Source: Methanomicrobiales archaeon
Lineage (GTDB): Archaea; Halobacteriota; Methanomicrobia; Methanomicrobiales; Methanomicrobiaceae
Direction: 5' to 3'
Assembly (NCBI GenBank): GCA_013415665.1
Contig: JAAEEQ010000002.1
Span: 1-37,302 of the forward strand
Length of the DNA stretch: 37,302 bases
Shown: positions 1-10,138 of the stretch, one piece after another
How positions within the stretch are numbered: the stretch's first letter is position 1
Layout of the letters: each line of letters begins with the position of its first letter
Notes under the pieces: model-generated
The model's database searches: none
What the model was told of the DNA's origin: nothing
What the model saw: the letters and a program-made list of their open reading frames with translations, nothing else
Program-made: the position numbers and the translations under genes

Positions 1-1089
1 GGTGACGGAACTGCCCAGCACGTTCGTGACGGCAAGGGTGGTGCAGTTATGCGCCTGCGCCTTTTTCAGGGCCGCGATCGTGTCCGCCGTCTCGCCGGAC
101 TGGGTCACCGCGATCACCACATCCTGCATCGGCGGGGTGAAGTACTTGAATTCCGAGGCAAGTTCGACCCTGACGGGAATGCCGCAGTGATCTTCGAGGA
201 GGTAGCGGAATATCATGCCGGCATGGTACGACGTCCCGCAGGCGACCACCATCAGCCCTCCCGCGTCCCGCATTGCCCGTACGATCGCGGGATCGATCTC
301 GGTGGTGACGGATTCGAAGAAGATCCGCGGTTGCTCGAAGATCTCCTTTTGCATGAAATGCTCGAAGCCTTTTTTTGCGGACTCGACGTCCCATTCGATC
401 CGTTCCGGTGCCCGCGCAACTTCGGCACCGCCGTGAAAAACGGTGATCCCGCCGGGCGTCACCGCGGCGATGTCGCCGTCCTCTAAAAAGATCACCTGCT
501 GGGTGTAATCCAGAAGGGGGGTCATGTCCGAGGCGGCGAACCATTCGCCGTCCCCGACACCCAGCACCAGCGGGCTTGCCTCGCGTGCGGCGATGATGCG
601 GTCGTCGGTGTCGGCAATGGCGAGGATGGCATAGGATCCCTCGAGCAGGGGAACGGTTTTCGAGACGGCATCGAGCAGGTCGCCCGTGTAGAACTCCTCG
701 ATGAGGTGGACGATCACCTCGGTGTCGGTCTCGGAGAGGAACGTGTGCCCGCGGGACTGGAGCTGCCGCCGCAGTTCTGCGTAATTTTCAATGATGCCGT
801 TATGGACGACGGCAATCGAGCCGTTGCAGTCGATGTGGGGGTGGGAGTTGACGTCATTGGGAACGCCGTGGGTTGCCCACCGGGTATGGCCGATGCCGCG
901 CTGCCCGTGAAGGGCGGAGGCAAAGCCGTTGTTCTCGGAAATGCGCCCGCATTTCTTTGCGTATTCGAGGCTGCTGCCGACGGTTGCGATGCCGAACGAG
1001 TCGTAGCCGCGATATTCAAGGCGCTGCAGGCCGGAAACCAGAAGCGGCGCAGCCTGCTTCATCCCCAGGTACCCGACAATGCCGCACAT
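1..1089 (-). CDS. glmS: Glutamine--fructose-6-phosphate aminotransferase (isomerizing), C-terminus truncated by window edge
   Basis: Reverse-strand translation starts [35 protein letters not shown] (N-terminal nucleophile Cys2, GATase II) and includes GHTRWATHG and the SIS-domain CGTSYHAGM; no stop before base 1. Confidence 0.96.
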   Translation of the reverse strand, partial: MCGIVGYLGMKQAAPLLVSGLQRLEYRGYDSFGIATVGSSLEYAKKCGRISENNGFASALHGQRGIGHTRWATHGVPNDVNSHPHIDCNGSIAVVHNGIIENYAELRRQLQSRGHTFLSETDTEVIVHLIEEFYTGDLLDAVSKTVPLLEGSYAILAIADTDDRIIAAREASPLVLGVGDGEWFAASDMTPLLDYTQQVIFLEDGDIAAVTPGGITVFHGGAEVARAPERIEWDVESAKKGFEHFMQKEIFEQPRIFFESVTTEIDPAIVRAMRDAGGLMVVACGTSYHAGMIFRYLLEDHCGIPVRVELASEFKYFTPPMQDVVIAVTQSGETADTIAALKKAQAHNCTTLAVTNVLGSSVT

Positions 1090-1090
1090 C

Positions 1091-2245
1091 CTACTTCACC
1101 ACCGCGTTGTCGGGAATCCTGTCCCTGATAACCCTGCCCTCTTCGATGCTGGCCCCGTTGCCGACCAGGCAGTGATGGAGGACCGTGAAGGGGGCCGCTG
1201 CCACGCGGTCTCCGAGAATGGCACCGAATTTCCCGCCGATCAGTTTTCCGTCCTCTTCCGCAAGGTAGTGCCCGCTCCGGACCGAGACATGGTCCGCAAG
1301 CATCGCACCTTCGCCGATGACCGCATCGGCACACCGCCCGTGGGATCCGATGGCCGCATCGTTCATGATGATCGACTTTTCAACCACCGTGAACGGTTCG
1401 ATACGGACGCGGGACCCGATGCTGGTGTTCGGCATGATGACGACGTTCGGGCCGATGTCGCAGTCCTCGCCGATGATGGCCGGCCCGATGACGGTCGTGT
1501 TCGGGCCGATGGCCGTGCCCTTGCCGATGCTCACCGGCCCCCGGATGGAAACGTCCGGGCTGATCGTCCCGCCGCGGACGGAAGAGACCCGTTTCATGAT
1601 GCGGGGGTTGATGGTGAGGAGGTCCCACGGGTAGATGGCGTCATGCCACTCGTGCGCCATCACTGCCTTAAACCGGGCGCCGTCGGCTATCATCTCCCCG
1701 ATCACTTCCGGGATCTCGATGCCGTCGAGATAGCCGAAGACATCAGGCGTCAGGCAGTAGATGCCGGTGCTGACCGTGAAACGGGGTGCGTACTCGGGTT
1801 TTTCAACAATGCCCCAGACGTACCCGTCCTTGACGGCAACCACGCCGAAATTCGAAGGATACGGGTGCTCCCGGATCATGGCAGCCATTGTCTCGTCCCT
1901 GATGCGGGCGATCGAGGCGGCGTCGATGAAATTGTCGCCGGGGAGCAGGATGAACGGCTCGTTGATCGCCCCTTCGACGCACTGCAGGGCATGGGCGGCA
2001 CCGAGCTGCCGTTCCTGCACGGCGATGGAGATGGGCAGGTCGAGGGTGTTTAAGTGCCGGATCACCTGTTCTTTCCGGTACCCGACAACGACGGTAATGT
2101 CGCGGATGCCGTTCGCAACGAGGGCGTTGATGACATGCTCGATGATCGGCGTGTTTGCTAGGGGGATCATCGCCTTCGGGCGGGCAAAGGTCAGGGGCCG
2201 CAGGCGGCTTCCTTCCCCGCCTGCAAGGATGACCGCTTTCCTCAT
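1091..2245 (-). CDS. GlmU-like bifunctional sugar-1-phosphate nucleotidylyltransferase / left-handed beta-helix acetyltransferase (copy A)
   Basis: [37 protein letters not shown] (NTP_transferase motif) plus C-terminal hexapeptide repeats ([31 protein letters not shown]). Start at 2245 gives an ATGA overlap with the upstream gene; the ORF track start at 2275 is probably too long. Confidence 0.9.
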   Translation of the reverse strand: MRKAVILAGGEGSRLRPLTFARPKAMIPLANTPIIEHVINALVANGIRDITVVVGYRKEQVIRHLNTLDLPISIAVQERQLGAAHALQCVEGAINEPFILLPGDNFIDAASIARIRDETMAAMIREHPYPSNFGVVAVKDGYVWGIVEKPEYAPRFTVSTGIYCLTPDVFGYLDGIEIPEVIGEMIADGARFKAVMAHEWHDAIYPWDLLTINPRIMKRVSSVRGGTISPDVSIRGPVSIGKGTAIGPNTTVIGPAIIGEDCDIGPNVVIMPNTSIGSRVRIEPFTVVEKSIIMNDAAIGSHGRCADAVIGEGAMLADHVSVRSGHYLAEEDGKLIGGKFGAILGDRVAAAPFTVLHHCLVGNGASIEEGRVIRDRIPDNAVVK

Positions 2246-3444
2246 CTGCCGATCACCGTCCCGTCGCTGATGCACCCTTCCACGAGGGAATGGGGAGCAA
2301 CCCGCACGTTGCTGCCCACCACGCTGCCGGTATTGACGGAGCAGTTGATGCCGAACTGGACCCCGTCGCCGATCACCGCACCGAATTTTTTCCTCCCGGT
2401 TTCCCTGCCGCAGGCCCTGACGATCCCGCGGTCATGGCGAAGGTTTGCAATTTTGGTGCCCGCCCCGAAGTTGCAGCCCGAACCGATGACCGAATCGCCG
2501 ACATAGTTGAAGTGGGGGATCTTGGTGCCCTCAAAGACGATCGAGTTCTTGATCTCGGTTGCGTGCCCGATATGGCAGCCGTCGCCGATGGCCGTGGACC
2601 CGCGGATAAAGGCATGGGGCCCGATGACGCAGTCCTCGCCAATCACGCAGGGGCCGGTGATGTAGGTCCCGGCCCTGACAACCGACCCTTTCCCGACCAC
2701 GACAGGGCCGTGGATGGTGACGCCCTCCTCGACCTCGCCGTCGATGCGGGTTTCGAGATCGGCAAGCATCGTTTCGTTGGCATCGAGCAGGCTCCAGGGC
2801 TCCCCGACGTCGCACCATGACGACAGGGTGCGGGCCGAGAGCGTGCCCTTGCGGATATACGCCATCAGGGCGTCGGTCAGTTCGTATTCCCCGCGTTCGG
2901 AGAGCCCGATGGCGTCGACGAGATCGAAGATGTCCTGGTTGAAGACATAGGCGCCCGCGTTGATAAGCGAGGACGGGGGATTGGGGGATTTTTCCACAAG
3001 CCCGGTGACCCGGCCGTCACTGACGGTCACGACGCCGTACTGCTGCGGATGGTCGCTCCGGAATATCCCCATGCAGGGTGCGTCGGCCTCCCCAAGCGCC
3101 CTGCAGTCGGCTGCGGAAAGGAGCATGTCGCCGTTAAGGAGGAGGAACCGGCCGCTGACGAGATCGCGGACGCTGCGCACCGCGTCCCCGGTGCCGAGCT
3201 GCCGCCGCTGGGTTGCGTAGCGAATTGAGACGCCGAGTGCCGATCCGTCCCCAAAATAGCTGCGGATCTCTTTTTCGCGGTACCCGACGACGAGGACGAA
3301 CCGGTCGATCCCGGCATCGCGTGTCGCGGCAATGAGGTACTCGATCATGGGACGGTTCGCAATCGGCAGCATGACCTTTGGTCGGGATGCTGTCAACGGA
3401 CGCATACGCTTTCCTTCACCCGCGGCAAGGACTACACATTCCAT
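2242..3444 (-). CDS. GlmU-like bifunctional sugar-1-phosphate nucleotidylyltransferase / acetyltransferase (copy B)
   Basis: MECVVLAAGEGKRMRPLTASRPKVMLPIANRPMIEYL; C-terminal hexapeptide repeats including NFGAGTKIANLRHD, typical of GlmU-type acetyltransferase domains. Confidence 0.9.
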   Translation of the reverse strand: MECVVLAAGEGKRMRPLTASRPKVMLPIANRPMIEYLIAATRDAGIDRFVLVVGYREKEIRSYFGDGSALGVSIRYATQRRQLGTGDAVRSVRDLVSGRFLLLNGDMLLSAADCRALGEADAPCMGIFRSDHPQQYGVVTVSDGRVTGLVEKSPNPPSSLINAGAYVFNQDIFDLVDAIGLSERGEYELTDALMAYIRKGTLSARTLSSWCDVGEPWSLLDANETMLADLETRIDGEVEEGVTIHGPVVVGKGSVVRAGTYITGPCVIGEDCVIGPHAFIRGSTAIGDGCHIGHATEIKNSIVFEGTKIPHFNYVGDSVIGSGCNFGAGTKIANLRHDRGIVRACGRETGRKKFGAVIGDGVQFGINCSVNTGSVVGSNVRVAPHSLVEGCISDGTVIGR

Positions 3445-3618
3445 TCCTGTATCCTCTCCCCCTTTTTTGACAGAACGGTAATTAAAGGTGGTATTACCCT
3501 ATACTGTTGCCCGACGATAATGCTATGCCCGATAGGAAGGGCGGAATAGGACTGCCGGATAAGGGAGAATGGAGCTACTAAAATATAAAAAAGTTCCGTT
3601 TATTGATAGACATTATTG

Positions 3619-4869
3619 TTAATCAATTAAGGCGTCGGCAAGCATCCGCCGCCCCCGATCCTCCATCGCCTTCGCCGCTTCCTGCGTCCTTCCCTCGGCG
3701 GTGATGCGCACCTTCGGCTCCGTCCCGCTCGCCCGGATCAGGCACCAGCCGTCCTCGTCCTCGAACCGGATACCGTCCGTGGGATGTGTAGCGCCGAGGC
3801 GGGTGAGCACCGCTCCGGGGGTATCGCACGGATACGACGACCGGAGAATCGGGTAGCGCGGAAGGCCGTCGATAACCTCGGCCACATCCCATTCGCTGCA
3901 TATGCGGCAGAAGAGCGCCGCAGCATAGATGCCGTCCGGGCAGAGCGAGAACCCGGGGAATATCCAGCTTCCCGAGGGCTCTCCCCCGAAATCTCCCCAC
4001 GATATCAGTTTTTCGGAGACAAAGCTGTCGCCCACCGGCGTGCGGGCGACCTCGGCAACTTCCTCGATCGCCATCGACGCATCGACGGTCGTCACCACCC
4101 GCCGTGCCCCGAGCCAGGTCGCGAAGAGGATGAGCAGATGATCCCCGCTGATATACCGCCCCCTCCCGTCAAACGCCATGAACCGGTCGGCATCGCCGTC
4201 ATGGATGATGGCGCCGTCGGCACCGGTCGACCGGACCATCGCGCCGATGTAGGGCAGGTTCGTTTCGAGGGGTTCCGAGGGGCGGGCAAAGCGCCCGGCG
4301 GTATTACAGTTTAAGCAGTCGGTCCTGATGCCCGCCCCGGCAAGCAGGCGCGGCGTGATCACGCTGCCTGCGCCGTTGCCGCAGTCCACGACCATCCTCA
4401 GGTCCTCCCCGGGAGCGACGGATGCGCAGATGCCCTCGATATGCCCGGGAACCAGGTCGGCCGGCTCAGCCGATCCCTGCTGCTCCCACCCCGTCCAGAA
4501 CGGCTCCCCGACAAGGTCCTCGGTTGCCGCCTGCTGGCGGAGCGTGAACGACGATCCGTCGGGATTGAGGAGTTTTAAACCGTTGTACGGCTCAGGATTG
4601 TGCGAAGCGGTGATCATGCAGCCGGCTTCGGCCTGCCGGACAGCGTAGGCAACCGTCGGTGTCGGTGCAATGCCGCCATACCGCACCTCGCCGCCCGCAC
4701 CGAGCACCCCGGCGATGAACCCCCCGGCAAGCACCGGTCCCGTCGTCCGCGTGTCCCTTCCGACTACCACATGCCGTGCCTGCCGGGCAACAGCGGAACC
4801 GACGGATACCGCAAGCTCGACAAGCGCACGATCGTACTTCCGCCGGATTCCCGAAGAGCCGAAAAGCAT
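3619..4869 (-). CDS. glmM: Phosphoglucosamine mutase / phosphohexomutase family
   Basis: MLFGSSGIRRKY start, TASHNPEPYNGLKL phosphoserine loop, DGDADRFMAFD metal-binding loop, RASGTEPKVRITAEG phosphate-binding loop. Internal start at 4869 preferred over 4953. Confidence 0.92.
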   Translation of the reverse strand: MLFGSSGIRRKYDRALVELAVSVGSAVARQARHVVVGRDTRTTGPVLAGGFIAGVLGAGGEVRYGGIAPTPTVAYAVRQAEAGCMITASHNPEPYNGLKLLNPDGSSFTLRQQAATEDLVGEPFWTGWEQQGSAEPADLVPGHIEGICASVAPGEDLRMVVDCGNGAGSVITPRLLAGAGIRTDCLNCNTAGRFARPSEPLETNLPYIGAMVRSTGADGAIIHDGDADRFMAFDGRGRYISGDHLLILFATWLGARRVVTTVDASMAIEEVAEVARTPVGDSFVSEKLISWGDFGGEPSGSWIFPGFSLCPDGIYAAALFCRICSEWDVAEVIDGLPRYPILRSSYPCDTPGAVLTRLGATHPTDGIRFEDEDGWCLIRASGTEPKVRITAEGRTQEAAKAMEDRGRRMLADALID

Positions 4870-4913
4870 GAAGAACTGTTGGAGGAAAACCAGATAAACC
4901 CTCTCAGCGGCGG

Positions 4914-5540
4914 TTACCTGCCGTTTTCCAGGGATGACCTGCCGTACGGGCACCAGTGCGCAAGGGAGAGGAGCGAACAGATGCCGGACGTTTCCGGGCC
5001 GAGGAAGAGCAGGCGGCCGGAATCGCGGTATGCGTCGCAGACGGCAAGGCCGTTGTCGGAACAGAGGGCGTCGCCGGTGACGAGAATGACGTCCGCCATC
5101 GCCGGGTCATCCACGATCCGCTCAGGCATCGACCGCTCGATCGCCGGCATGCTCCCCAGAAGGGCGATCCGCCTGCCCTCCAGGTGCCCGGCAAGCCCGG
5201 AGAGGCAGGCGGGATAGGCATCGGACGGGCAGGCATTGATCCGCCGCTCAAGGCAGAGGAACCCGAGCGATACGTTGATCAGCGCGAGCGCTGCAGCCCG
5301 CTGCAGCGGTGTTTCGAGGGCAGACCCGAACAGAAACGAGATCCGGGTTGTCGCTTCAACCGGGAAGTTTGTCGTGATATGCGCTGTTTTTCCCCCGAAC
5401 TGCGCGGCAATTATCGCACCGCGGGGATACTGGCAGGCCGGCCCTTCCGGCGCCCGCTTGAGGGTGACGTTGTTGTCCTCGCATCCGCTTCCGCAGAGCT
5501 GCGCTTGAAACTCGGCAACTGCATCGGTTATCAGGCTCAT
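4914..5540 (-). CDS. Hypothetical protein, possibly DUF364-like
   Basis: Open frame of 208 aa with ATGA-type overlap to the upstream gene at 5537-5540; the pattern 'LEGRRIALLGSMPAIERSMPERIVDDPAMADVILVTGDAL...LLFLGPETS' resembles DUF364-like proteins; family call tentative. Confidence 0.65.
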   Translation of the reverse strand: MSLITDAVAEFQAQLCGSGCEDNNVTLKRAPEGPACQYPRGAIIAAQFGGKTAHITTNFPVEATTRISFLFGSALETPLQRAAALALINVSLGFLCLERRINACPSDAYPACLSGLAGHLEGRRIALLGSMPAIERSMPERIVDDPAMADVILVTGDALCSDNGLAVCDAYRDSGRLLFLGPETSGICSLLSLAHWCPYGRSSLENGR

Positions 5541-6154
5541 GGAATCGCTCCGGGCAGACCCTGAAACAGGAGCACCCGTGCGGGCGATCCGTCAAGGTTC
5601 CGTATACGGAGTGGGAGGGCAACCATAAAATAGCGACCTTCCGCAACCCCGGCAAGGTCCAGCAGCTCGATGATGGGCGTCCCCTCGCCGAGCAGCAGCC
5701 GGTGGGCGGCGAGATCCCCGCCGTACCGGTCGACGGAGGGGGTGTCGACGCCGAGGATCGCCACCCTCCGCCCGGCAAGGTACCGGGCGGCATCCACGGA
5801 AAGATAGGGGTAGTCCGGGGAAAAACGGCCTGTTTCCGAGTACCGCGTCCGTATCAGGACGCCGGCGCCCTCATGAACGCTTCCTGCAAGGTCGGCCGCC
5901 GTGACCGCCCCCTGCACCTCGCGGCAGTCGACGACAACGACCGGTACGCAGAGGCGGGAGGGGGGGATGGCATCGACCGTCATGCCGCCGGGAAAGAGGT
6001 GCGCCGGCGCATCGATGTGGGTGCCGGCATGGGAAGACAGGGTGCAATGCGTGATACGGTAGCCGCCTGCGTCCTCTTCGACAAAGACCGGGGCGGGATC
6101 GCCCGGAAAAACCATCGTCGCGGCATCGAGGGGGCGCGTGATGTCGAATATACG
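5537..6154 (-). CDS. Cyclase family protein (kynurenine formamidase-like metal-dependent hydrolase)
   Basis: MRIFDITRPLDAATMVFPGDP...HAGTHIDAPAHLFPGG (HxGTHxDxPxH motif), ...ILGVDTPSVD.... Start could be 6154 or 6187. Confidence 0.88.
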   Translation of the reverse strand, partial: RIFDITRPLDAATMVFPGDPAPVFVEEDAGGYRITHCTLSSHAGTHIDAPAHLFPGGMTVDAIPPSRLCVPVVVVDCREVQGAVTAADLAGSVHEGAGVLIRTRYSETGRFSPDYPYLSVDAARYLAGRRVAILGVDTPSVDRYGGDLAAHRLLLGEGTPIIELLDLAGVAEGRYFMVALPLRIRNLDGSPARVLLFQGLPGAIP

Positions 6155-6179
6155 CATACACGCGGGATACGGCGGCAGG

Positions 6180-6830
6180 TCAGTCATGCCACCCGTACGC
6201 CCCGATCAGCGGCACGAAGCAGACACCGCCGTAACTGCGTGTCGTGGTTTTGCCGCCTTTCTTTTCCACAACGACCAGCGTCTGCACCATGATGTCGCCG
6301 ACCGGGGCGACGAGGCGTCCCCCTTCCGCCAGCTGGTCGAGCAGCGGGGGAGGGACCGAAGGTGCCGCCGCCGTGATGATGATGGCATCGTAGGGCGCCT
6401 TTTCGGGGTACCCTTCCGTCCCGTCCGCAACGATCACCTCGACGTTGGAAATCCCGAGCGCGGCAAGGTTCCTGCGTGCCCCCTCGGCGATATCGGGCAG
6501 GCGCTCGATCGAGACAACCTGTGCGGCGAGGCGGGAGAGAATGGCGGCTTGGTAGCCGCTTCCCGCCCCGATTTCCAGGACCTTCTCACCGGGGCCGGGA
6601 TCCAAAAGATCAGTCATCAGGGCAACGATATAGGGCTGCGAAATCGTCTGGCCCTCCCCGATCGGGAGCGGGCGGTCTTCGTAGGCGGACTCCTGCACCG
6701 CGGCAGGGACGAACCGGTGGCGCGGAACGGCACGCATCGCCGCGAGCACCCGGGGGTTGCCGATGCCGCGGGAGGCAATCTGGTCCCGCACCATCCGTTC
6801 CCTCAGGGCTGATCCGCGCTCGTCGTCCAT
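6180..6830 (-). CDS. pcm: Protein-L-isoaspartate O-methyltransferase
   Basis: MRAVPRHRFVP...AYEDRPLPIGEGQTISQPYIVALMTDLL...VLEIGAGSGYQAAIL; classic PCMT motifs. Confidence 0.95.
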   Translation of the reverse strand: MDDERGSALRERMVRDQIASRGIGNPRVLAAMRAVPRHRFVPAAVQESAYEDRPLPIGEGQTISQPYIVALMTDLLDPGPGEKVLEIGAGSGYQAAILSRLAAQVVSIERLPDIAEGARRNLAALGISNVEVIVADGTEGYPEKAPYDAIIITAAAPSVPPPLLDQLAEGGRLVAPVGDIMVQTLVVVEKKGGKTTTRSYGGVCFVPLIGAYGWHD

Positions 6831-6835
6831 GTCTG

Positions 6836-7957
6836 TTAAAATCCCTGTTCCGCCGCATCGATCGCGGCATCGATCTGTTTTTGCAGCACCGCGGGAAGGC
6901 CAGCGATACGGACATCCAAAAACCCGCGGATGATGGTCGCCGTCGCCTCCTCTTCGTCGAGCCCGCGTGCCATCAGGTATTCGATCTCGTCGCGGGCGAT
7001 TTTTCCGACCGCAGCCTCGTGGGAGAGTTCCGTGCCGGTGACCCGGCCTTCGATCTCGGGAATGGCATGGATGATCCCGTCCTCAAGGATAAGCCCCTTG
7101 CACTCGATATGCCCCCGGGTTTCCTCGGTGCCGCCCCGGATATGCGAGCGGGCGATGACCGTGCCGCCGCGGGTAATCGACCGGGAAATGATCTCCGCAT
7201 TGGTCTCCGGCGCCGAGAGCAGCACCCGTGACCCGAGATCCAGGTGCGAGCCGGCGGGCGCCACCACGATGCTGTGGAACCGGGCGACGGCACCCCGCCC
7301 CGCAAGGTCGGCAACCGGGTACATCTGCACGTGCTTGACCGGGCTCATCGCGATATAGTTCGAAAGGAAGGTGCCTCCTTCCTCCACACGGGCTGCGCTC
7401 CGCGGGAAGACGTCGATCTGTTCGCCCCACTTGTGGATCATCGTGGTGGTGATCCGGGCGTTTTTCCCGACGTAAAACTCGGTAACCCCGTAATGCGCTC
7501 CGATATCGGTCCGGTGGCTCGAGGCGCACCCCGTGATCAGGTGCAGTTCCGCTCCCTCTTCGGCGATGATGATGTTGTGCACGTGCTGGATCGGGACGTG
7601 CTCCAAAAAGAGGCATGCCTGCAGGGGCATGACATTCCTGCTGCCTTTCCGGGCAATGATGACGTAGCCTTTGGGCTCCTCCTGCGCGGCCACGTACCGC
7701 GTGATATCGTCCTTGTCGCGGGAGACCAGGTTCCAGGCGTACTCCCCCATCCAGGAAAACCGGCGGAGTGCTTCGGCGATGGGGTACATCTCGATGCCCT
7801 CCTCCATGCACGAGGTATGCACGATCTTCTGGTCGATCTGGAAGAAACTCCCGCACCGGTTCAGTGCATCGAGCTCGAGCCCCGCTTCCGCGAGCCGTGC
7901 CCGGTCTTCGGGCCGGATGCCCTCGGTTCCGCTTATATCTTTTTGCATTCGATACAC
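6836..7957 (-). CDS. sufB: SufB/SufD-family Fe-S cluster assembly scaffold
   Basis: 373 aa with the SufBD core (NIIIAEEGAELHLITGCAS..., HSIVVAPAGSHLDLGSRVLLSAPETNAEIISRSITRGG..., GHIECKGLILEDG, ELSHEAAVGKI); adjacent to sufC. Confidence 0.9.
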   Translation of the reverse strand: MYRMQKDISGTEGIRPEDRARLAEAGLELDALNRCGSFFQIDQKIVHTSCMEEGIEMYPIAEALRRFSWMGEYAWNLVSRDKDDITRYVAAQEEPKGYVIIARKGSRNVMPLQACLFLEHVPIQHVHNIIIAEEGAELHLITGCASSHRTDIGAHYGVTEFYVGKNARITTTMIHKWGEQIDVFPRSAARVEEGGTFLSNYIAMSPVKHVQMYPVADLAGRGAVARFHSIVVAPAGSHLDLGSRVLLSAPETNAEIISRSITRGGTVIARSHIRGGTEETRGHIECKGLILEDGIIHAIPEIEGRVTGTELSHEAAVGKIARDEIEYLMARGLDEEEATATIIRGFLDVRIAGLPAVLQKQIDAAIDAAEQGF

Positions 7958-8664
7958 TCCCGGTAGCCCTTGGATTTGATAACGGCGAGGATTTCCCGCG
8001 GATTGCCGTGGCAGCGGATCTCGCCGTCGCAGAGCATGTGGCCCGCGTCGGCTTCAAGATAGTCGAGAATATAGCCGGTGTGGGTGATGATCAGCCCTGA
8101 TTTGTGGCGGTGGACGATATGACGGTCCTTTTCGACGAGTTTTGCGATGGCCGACCCGATGAGGGCGATGTTTTCCAGATCGACACCGCTCTCGGGCTCG
8201 TCGAGCATGACGAATTCTGGCTGCTGGAGCATCAGCTGCAGCACCTCGCTCCGCTTGATCTCGCCCCCGGAAAAGCCTGCATTCACATCGCGTTCAAGAA
8301 AATCGGCCATGTGCATCGAGGCAGCATATTCGGCAACCAGCTCTGGCTTGTTGCCCGATGCCGCGATCAGCAGCTTGCCGAGTTTCAGCCCGGCGATGGT
8401 GGGGGGGCGCTGGAACATCATCCCGATCCCGTAGCGGGCCCGTTCGTGGATGGGCAGGTTCGTAATATCGCGCCCCCGGTACAGGATCCTGCCTTTCGTC
8501 ACGGTGTAATTGGAAAAACCCATGATCGTCCGGATCAGGGTCGTCTTTCCCGATCCGTTCGGCCCCATCAGCACATGGGTTTCACCCTCTCCGATATGGA
8601 GATTGATATCGTGGAGAACCTCTTTCCCGGCTACGTCCACATGCAGGTTTTCGATGGTGAGCAT
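7933..8664 (-). CDS. sufC: SufC-type ABC ATPase
   Basis: MLTIENLHVDVAGKEVLHDINLHIGEGETHVLMGPNGSGKTTLIRTIMG (Walker A), NAGFSGGEIKRSEVLQLMLQQPEFVMLDEPESGVDLENI (signature, Walker B). Confidence 0.95.
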   Translation of the reverse strand: MLTIENLHVDVAGKEVLHDINLHIGEGETHVLMGPNGSGKTTLIRTIMGFSNYTVTKGRILYRGRDITNLPIHERARYGIGMMFQRPPTIAGLKLGKLLIAASGNKPELVAEYAASMHMADFLERDVNAGFSGGEIKRSEVLQLMLQQPEFVMLDEPESGVDLENIALIGSAIAKLVEKDRHIVHRHKSGLIITHTGYILDYLEADAGHMLCDGEIRCHGNPREILAVIKSKGYRECIECKKI

Positions 8665-8755
8665 AAATTTATCATGAGAAATTTGGCGGGGCAGCCATAT
8701 AGGATTGTCGTCCGCGCAAAACCATTACATACCGGTGCAGTGCATCAGGGAGAGC

Positions 8756-9940
8756 ATGGCCTTTACGCTCCGCCCGGCAACCGGCGAACATTTCGCAGGG
8801 CGCAGGGTATTGATGGCTGAAATGCTCGAAGAACTCTCCGATCCGGCTTCTGATACGGGATTTGCCCTTGTCGGGCAGCGGCGCATCGGCAAGACTTCGA
8901 TCCTGCTCGAGGCGGCACGGCGCCTCGGCGAAGGGCAGGACGGTGTCGTCCCGGTGTATTTTTCGGTCTGGAGCCTGCTGGAAAACGATCTCGAAGCCTG
9001 TGCCGGGGCACTATCCGCCGCAGTTCTCGAGGCATACCGCCCCATCACCGGGCTGGCCCTGCGGGCACGCAGCCTGGCGCAGCTGCCGGCTGCGGCGCTC
9101 AGGTCGGCACTTGCACACACGACAGTCACCCTCTCCTGCCACGACATCGCCCTGATATTTTCTCCCCGGCAGGGTGGCGACGGCATTGAACGCTTTGAAA
9201 AGGCACTCGGGCTGGCAGAAGGGCTTGCTCTGGCTACCGGCACGAAATGCGTACTTTTCATCGATGAATTCCCCGCACTCATGGACCTGACGAACAACAG
9301 GACACGGTGCGGGGCGGCAATACTCAGGACCATACGAACCCTCCACGAGCGGTGGAGCCACACCGTGCTCTGCATTGCGGGATCGGTGCGGAGCACGATG
9401 GAAATGGCTGCGCTTTCCCCTGCATCGCCGCTCTGCCGCCAGTTCATCGTCCGCGAGGTGGGGCCGCTGAGCCGTAACGAAGCCGCGACGCTGCTTTCCG
9501 GCGCCATGGCCGTGACTGATGCCGAAATAGACGATATATATCGTTTTTCAGGAGGGATTCCCTTTTATATCCAGTTTCTGGGAAGAATGATCAGCCGCGG
9601 GCCGCCGGCTCCGGGCGATCGCATTGCGGCGGCAGCCGCCGCCTTCCTCCGGGAAGAGGGGAACCTCCTGTTCAGGGGAGAATTCGATGCTCTCAGCCCG
9701 AAAGAGCGCCTGATCGCTGCAGGCCTTGCCCGGGGGCATGCGACCCCGGCCGCCCTTTCCCGCGCCTGCGGCGACCGTGTCGCGGGTATCGGACGGGTTC
9801 TTGCCAGCCTGCAGGAAAAAGGGGTTGCCGAACGCCTGCAGCGCGGGGTGTACCGGTGTGCCGATCCGGTGTTTGCGCGGTGGATCTGCGATCGCACCGG
9901 AGGGGAACACTTTCACCCCGCGCCCGGCGACATGCCATAA
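8756..9940 (+). CDS. Archaeal AAA/STAND-like ATPase
   Basis: FALVGQRRIGKTSILLEAARRL (Walker A), CVLFIDEFPALMDL (Walker B), C-terminal winged-helix-like segment; architecture of archaeal ATPase-family proteins. Start 8756 (MAFTLRP) preferred over 8705. Confidence 0.8.
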   Translation: MAFTLRPATGEHFAGRRVLMAEMLEELSDPASDTGFALVGQRRIGKTSILLEAARRLGEGQDGVVPVYFSVWSLLENDLEACAGALSAAVLEAYRPITGLALRARSLAQLPAAALRSALAHTTVTLSCHDIALIFSPRQGGDGIERFEKALGLAEGLALATGTKCVLFIDEFPALMDLTNNRTRCGAAILRTIRTLHERWSHTVLCIAGSVRSTMEMAALSPASPLCRQFIVREVGPLSRNEAATLLSGAMAVTDAEIDDIYRFSGGIPFYIQFLGRMISRGPPAPGDRIAAAAAAFLREEGNLLFRGEFDALSPKERLIAAGLARGHATPAALSRACGDRVAGIGRVLASLQEKGVAERLQRGVYRCADPVFARWICDRTGGEHFHPAPGDMP

Positions 9941-10138
9941 CCGGCAGGTGCGGTTGTAGGTATATGGAAACATTTACCCTCCTGGCCGAACGGGCCGCAG
10001 CATACCCCCACGTCATCCGCCGGCCCCAGCTCTGCAGGCCGGAGCCGTTCCGTGGACCGGATCGCCGTGCACCGGCACACCGCAGGATTCACGTCCCTGC
10101 CCCCTCAGCCCCCTTTCCCGGCCGGTTGAAACGCTGAT

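Noticed and set aside
9964-10137. Small plus-strand ORF METFTLLAERAAAYPHVIRR...
   Set aside because: Arg/Pro-rich C-terminus typical of random GC-rich frame, no clear RBS or family; may be a gene remnant but unsupported.
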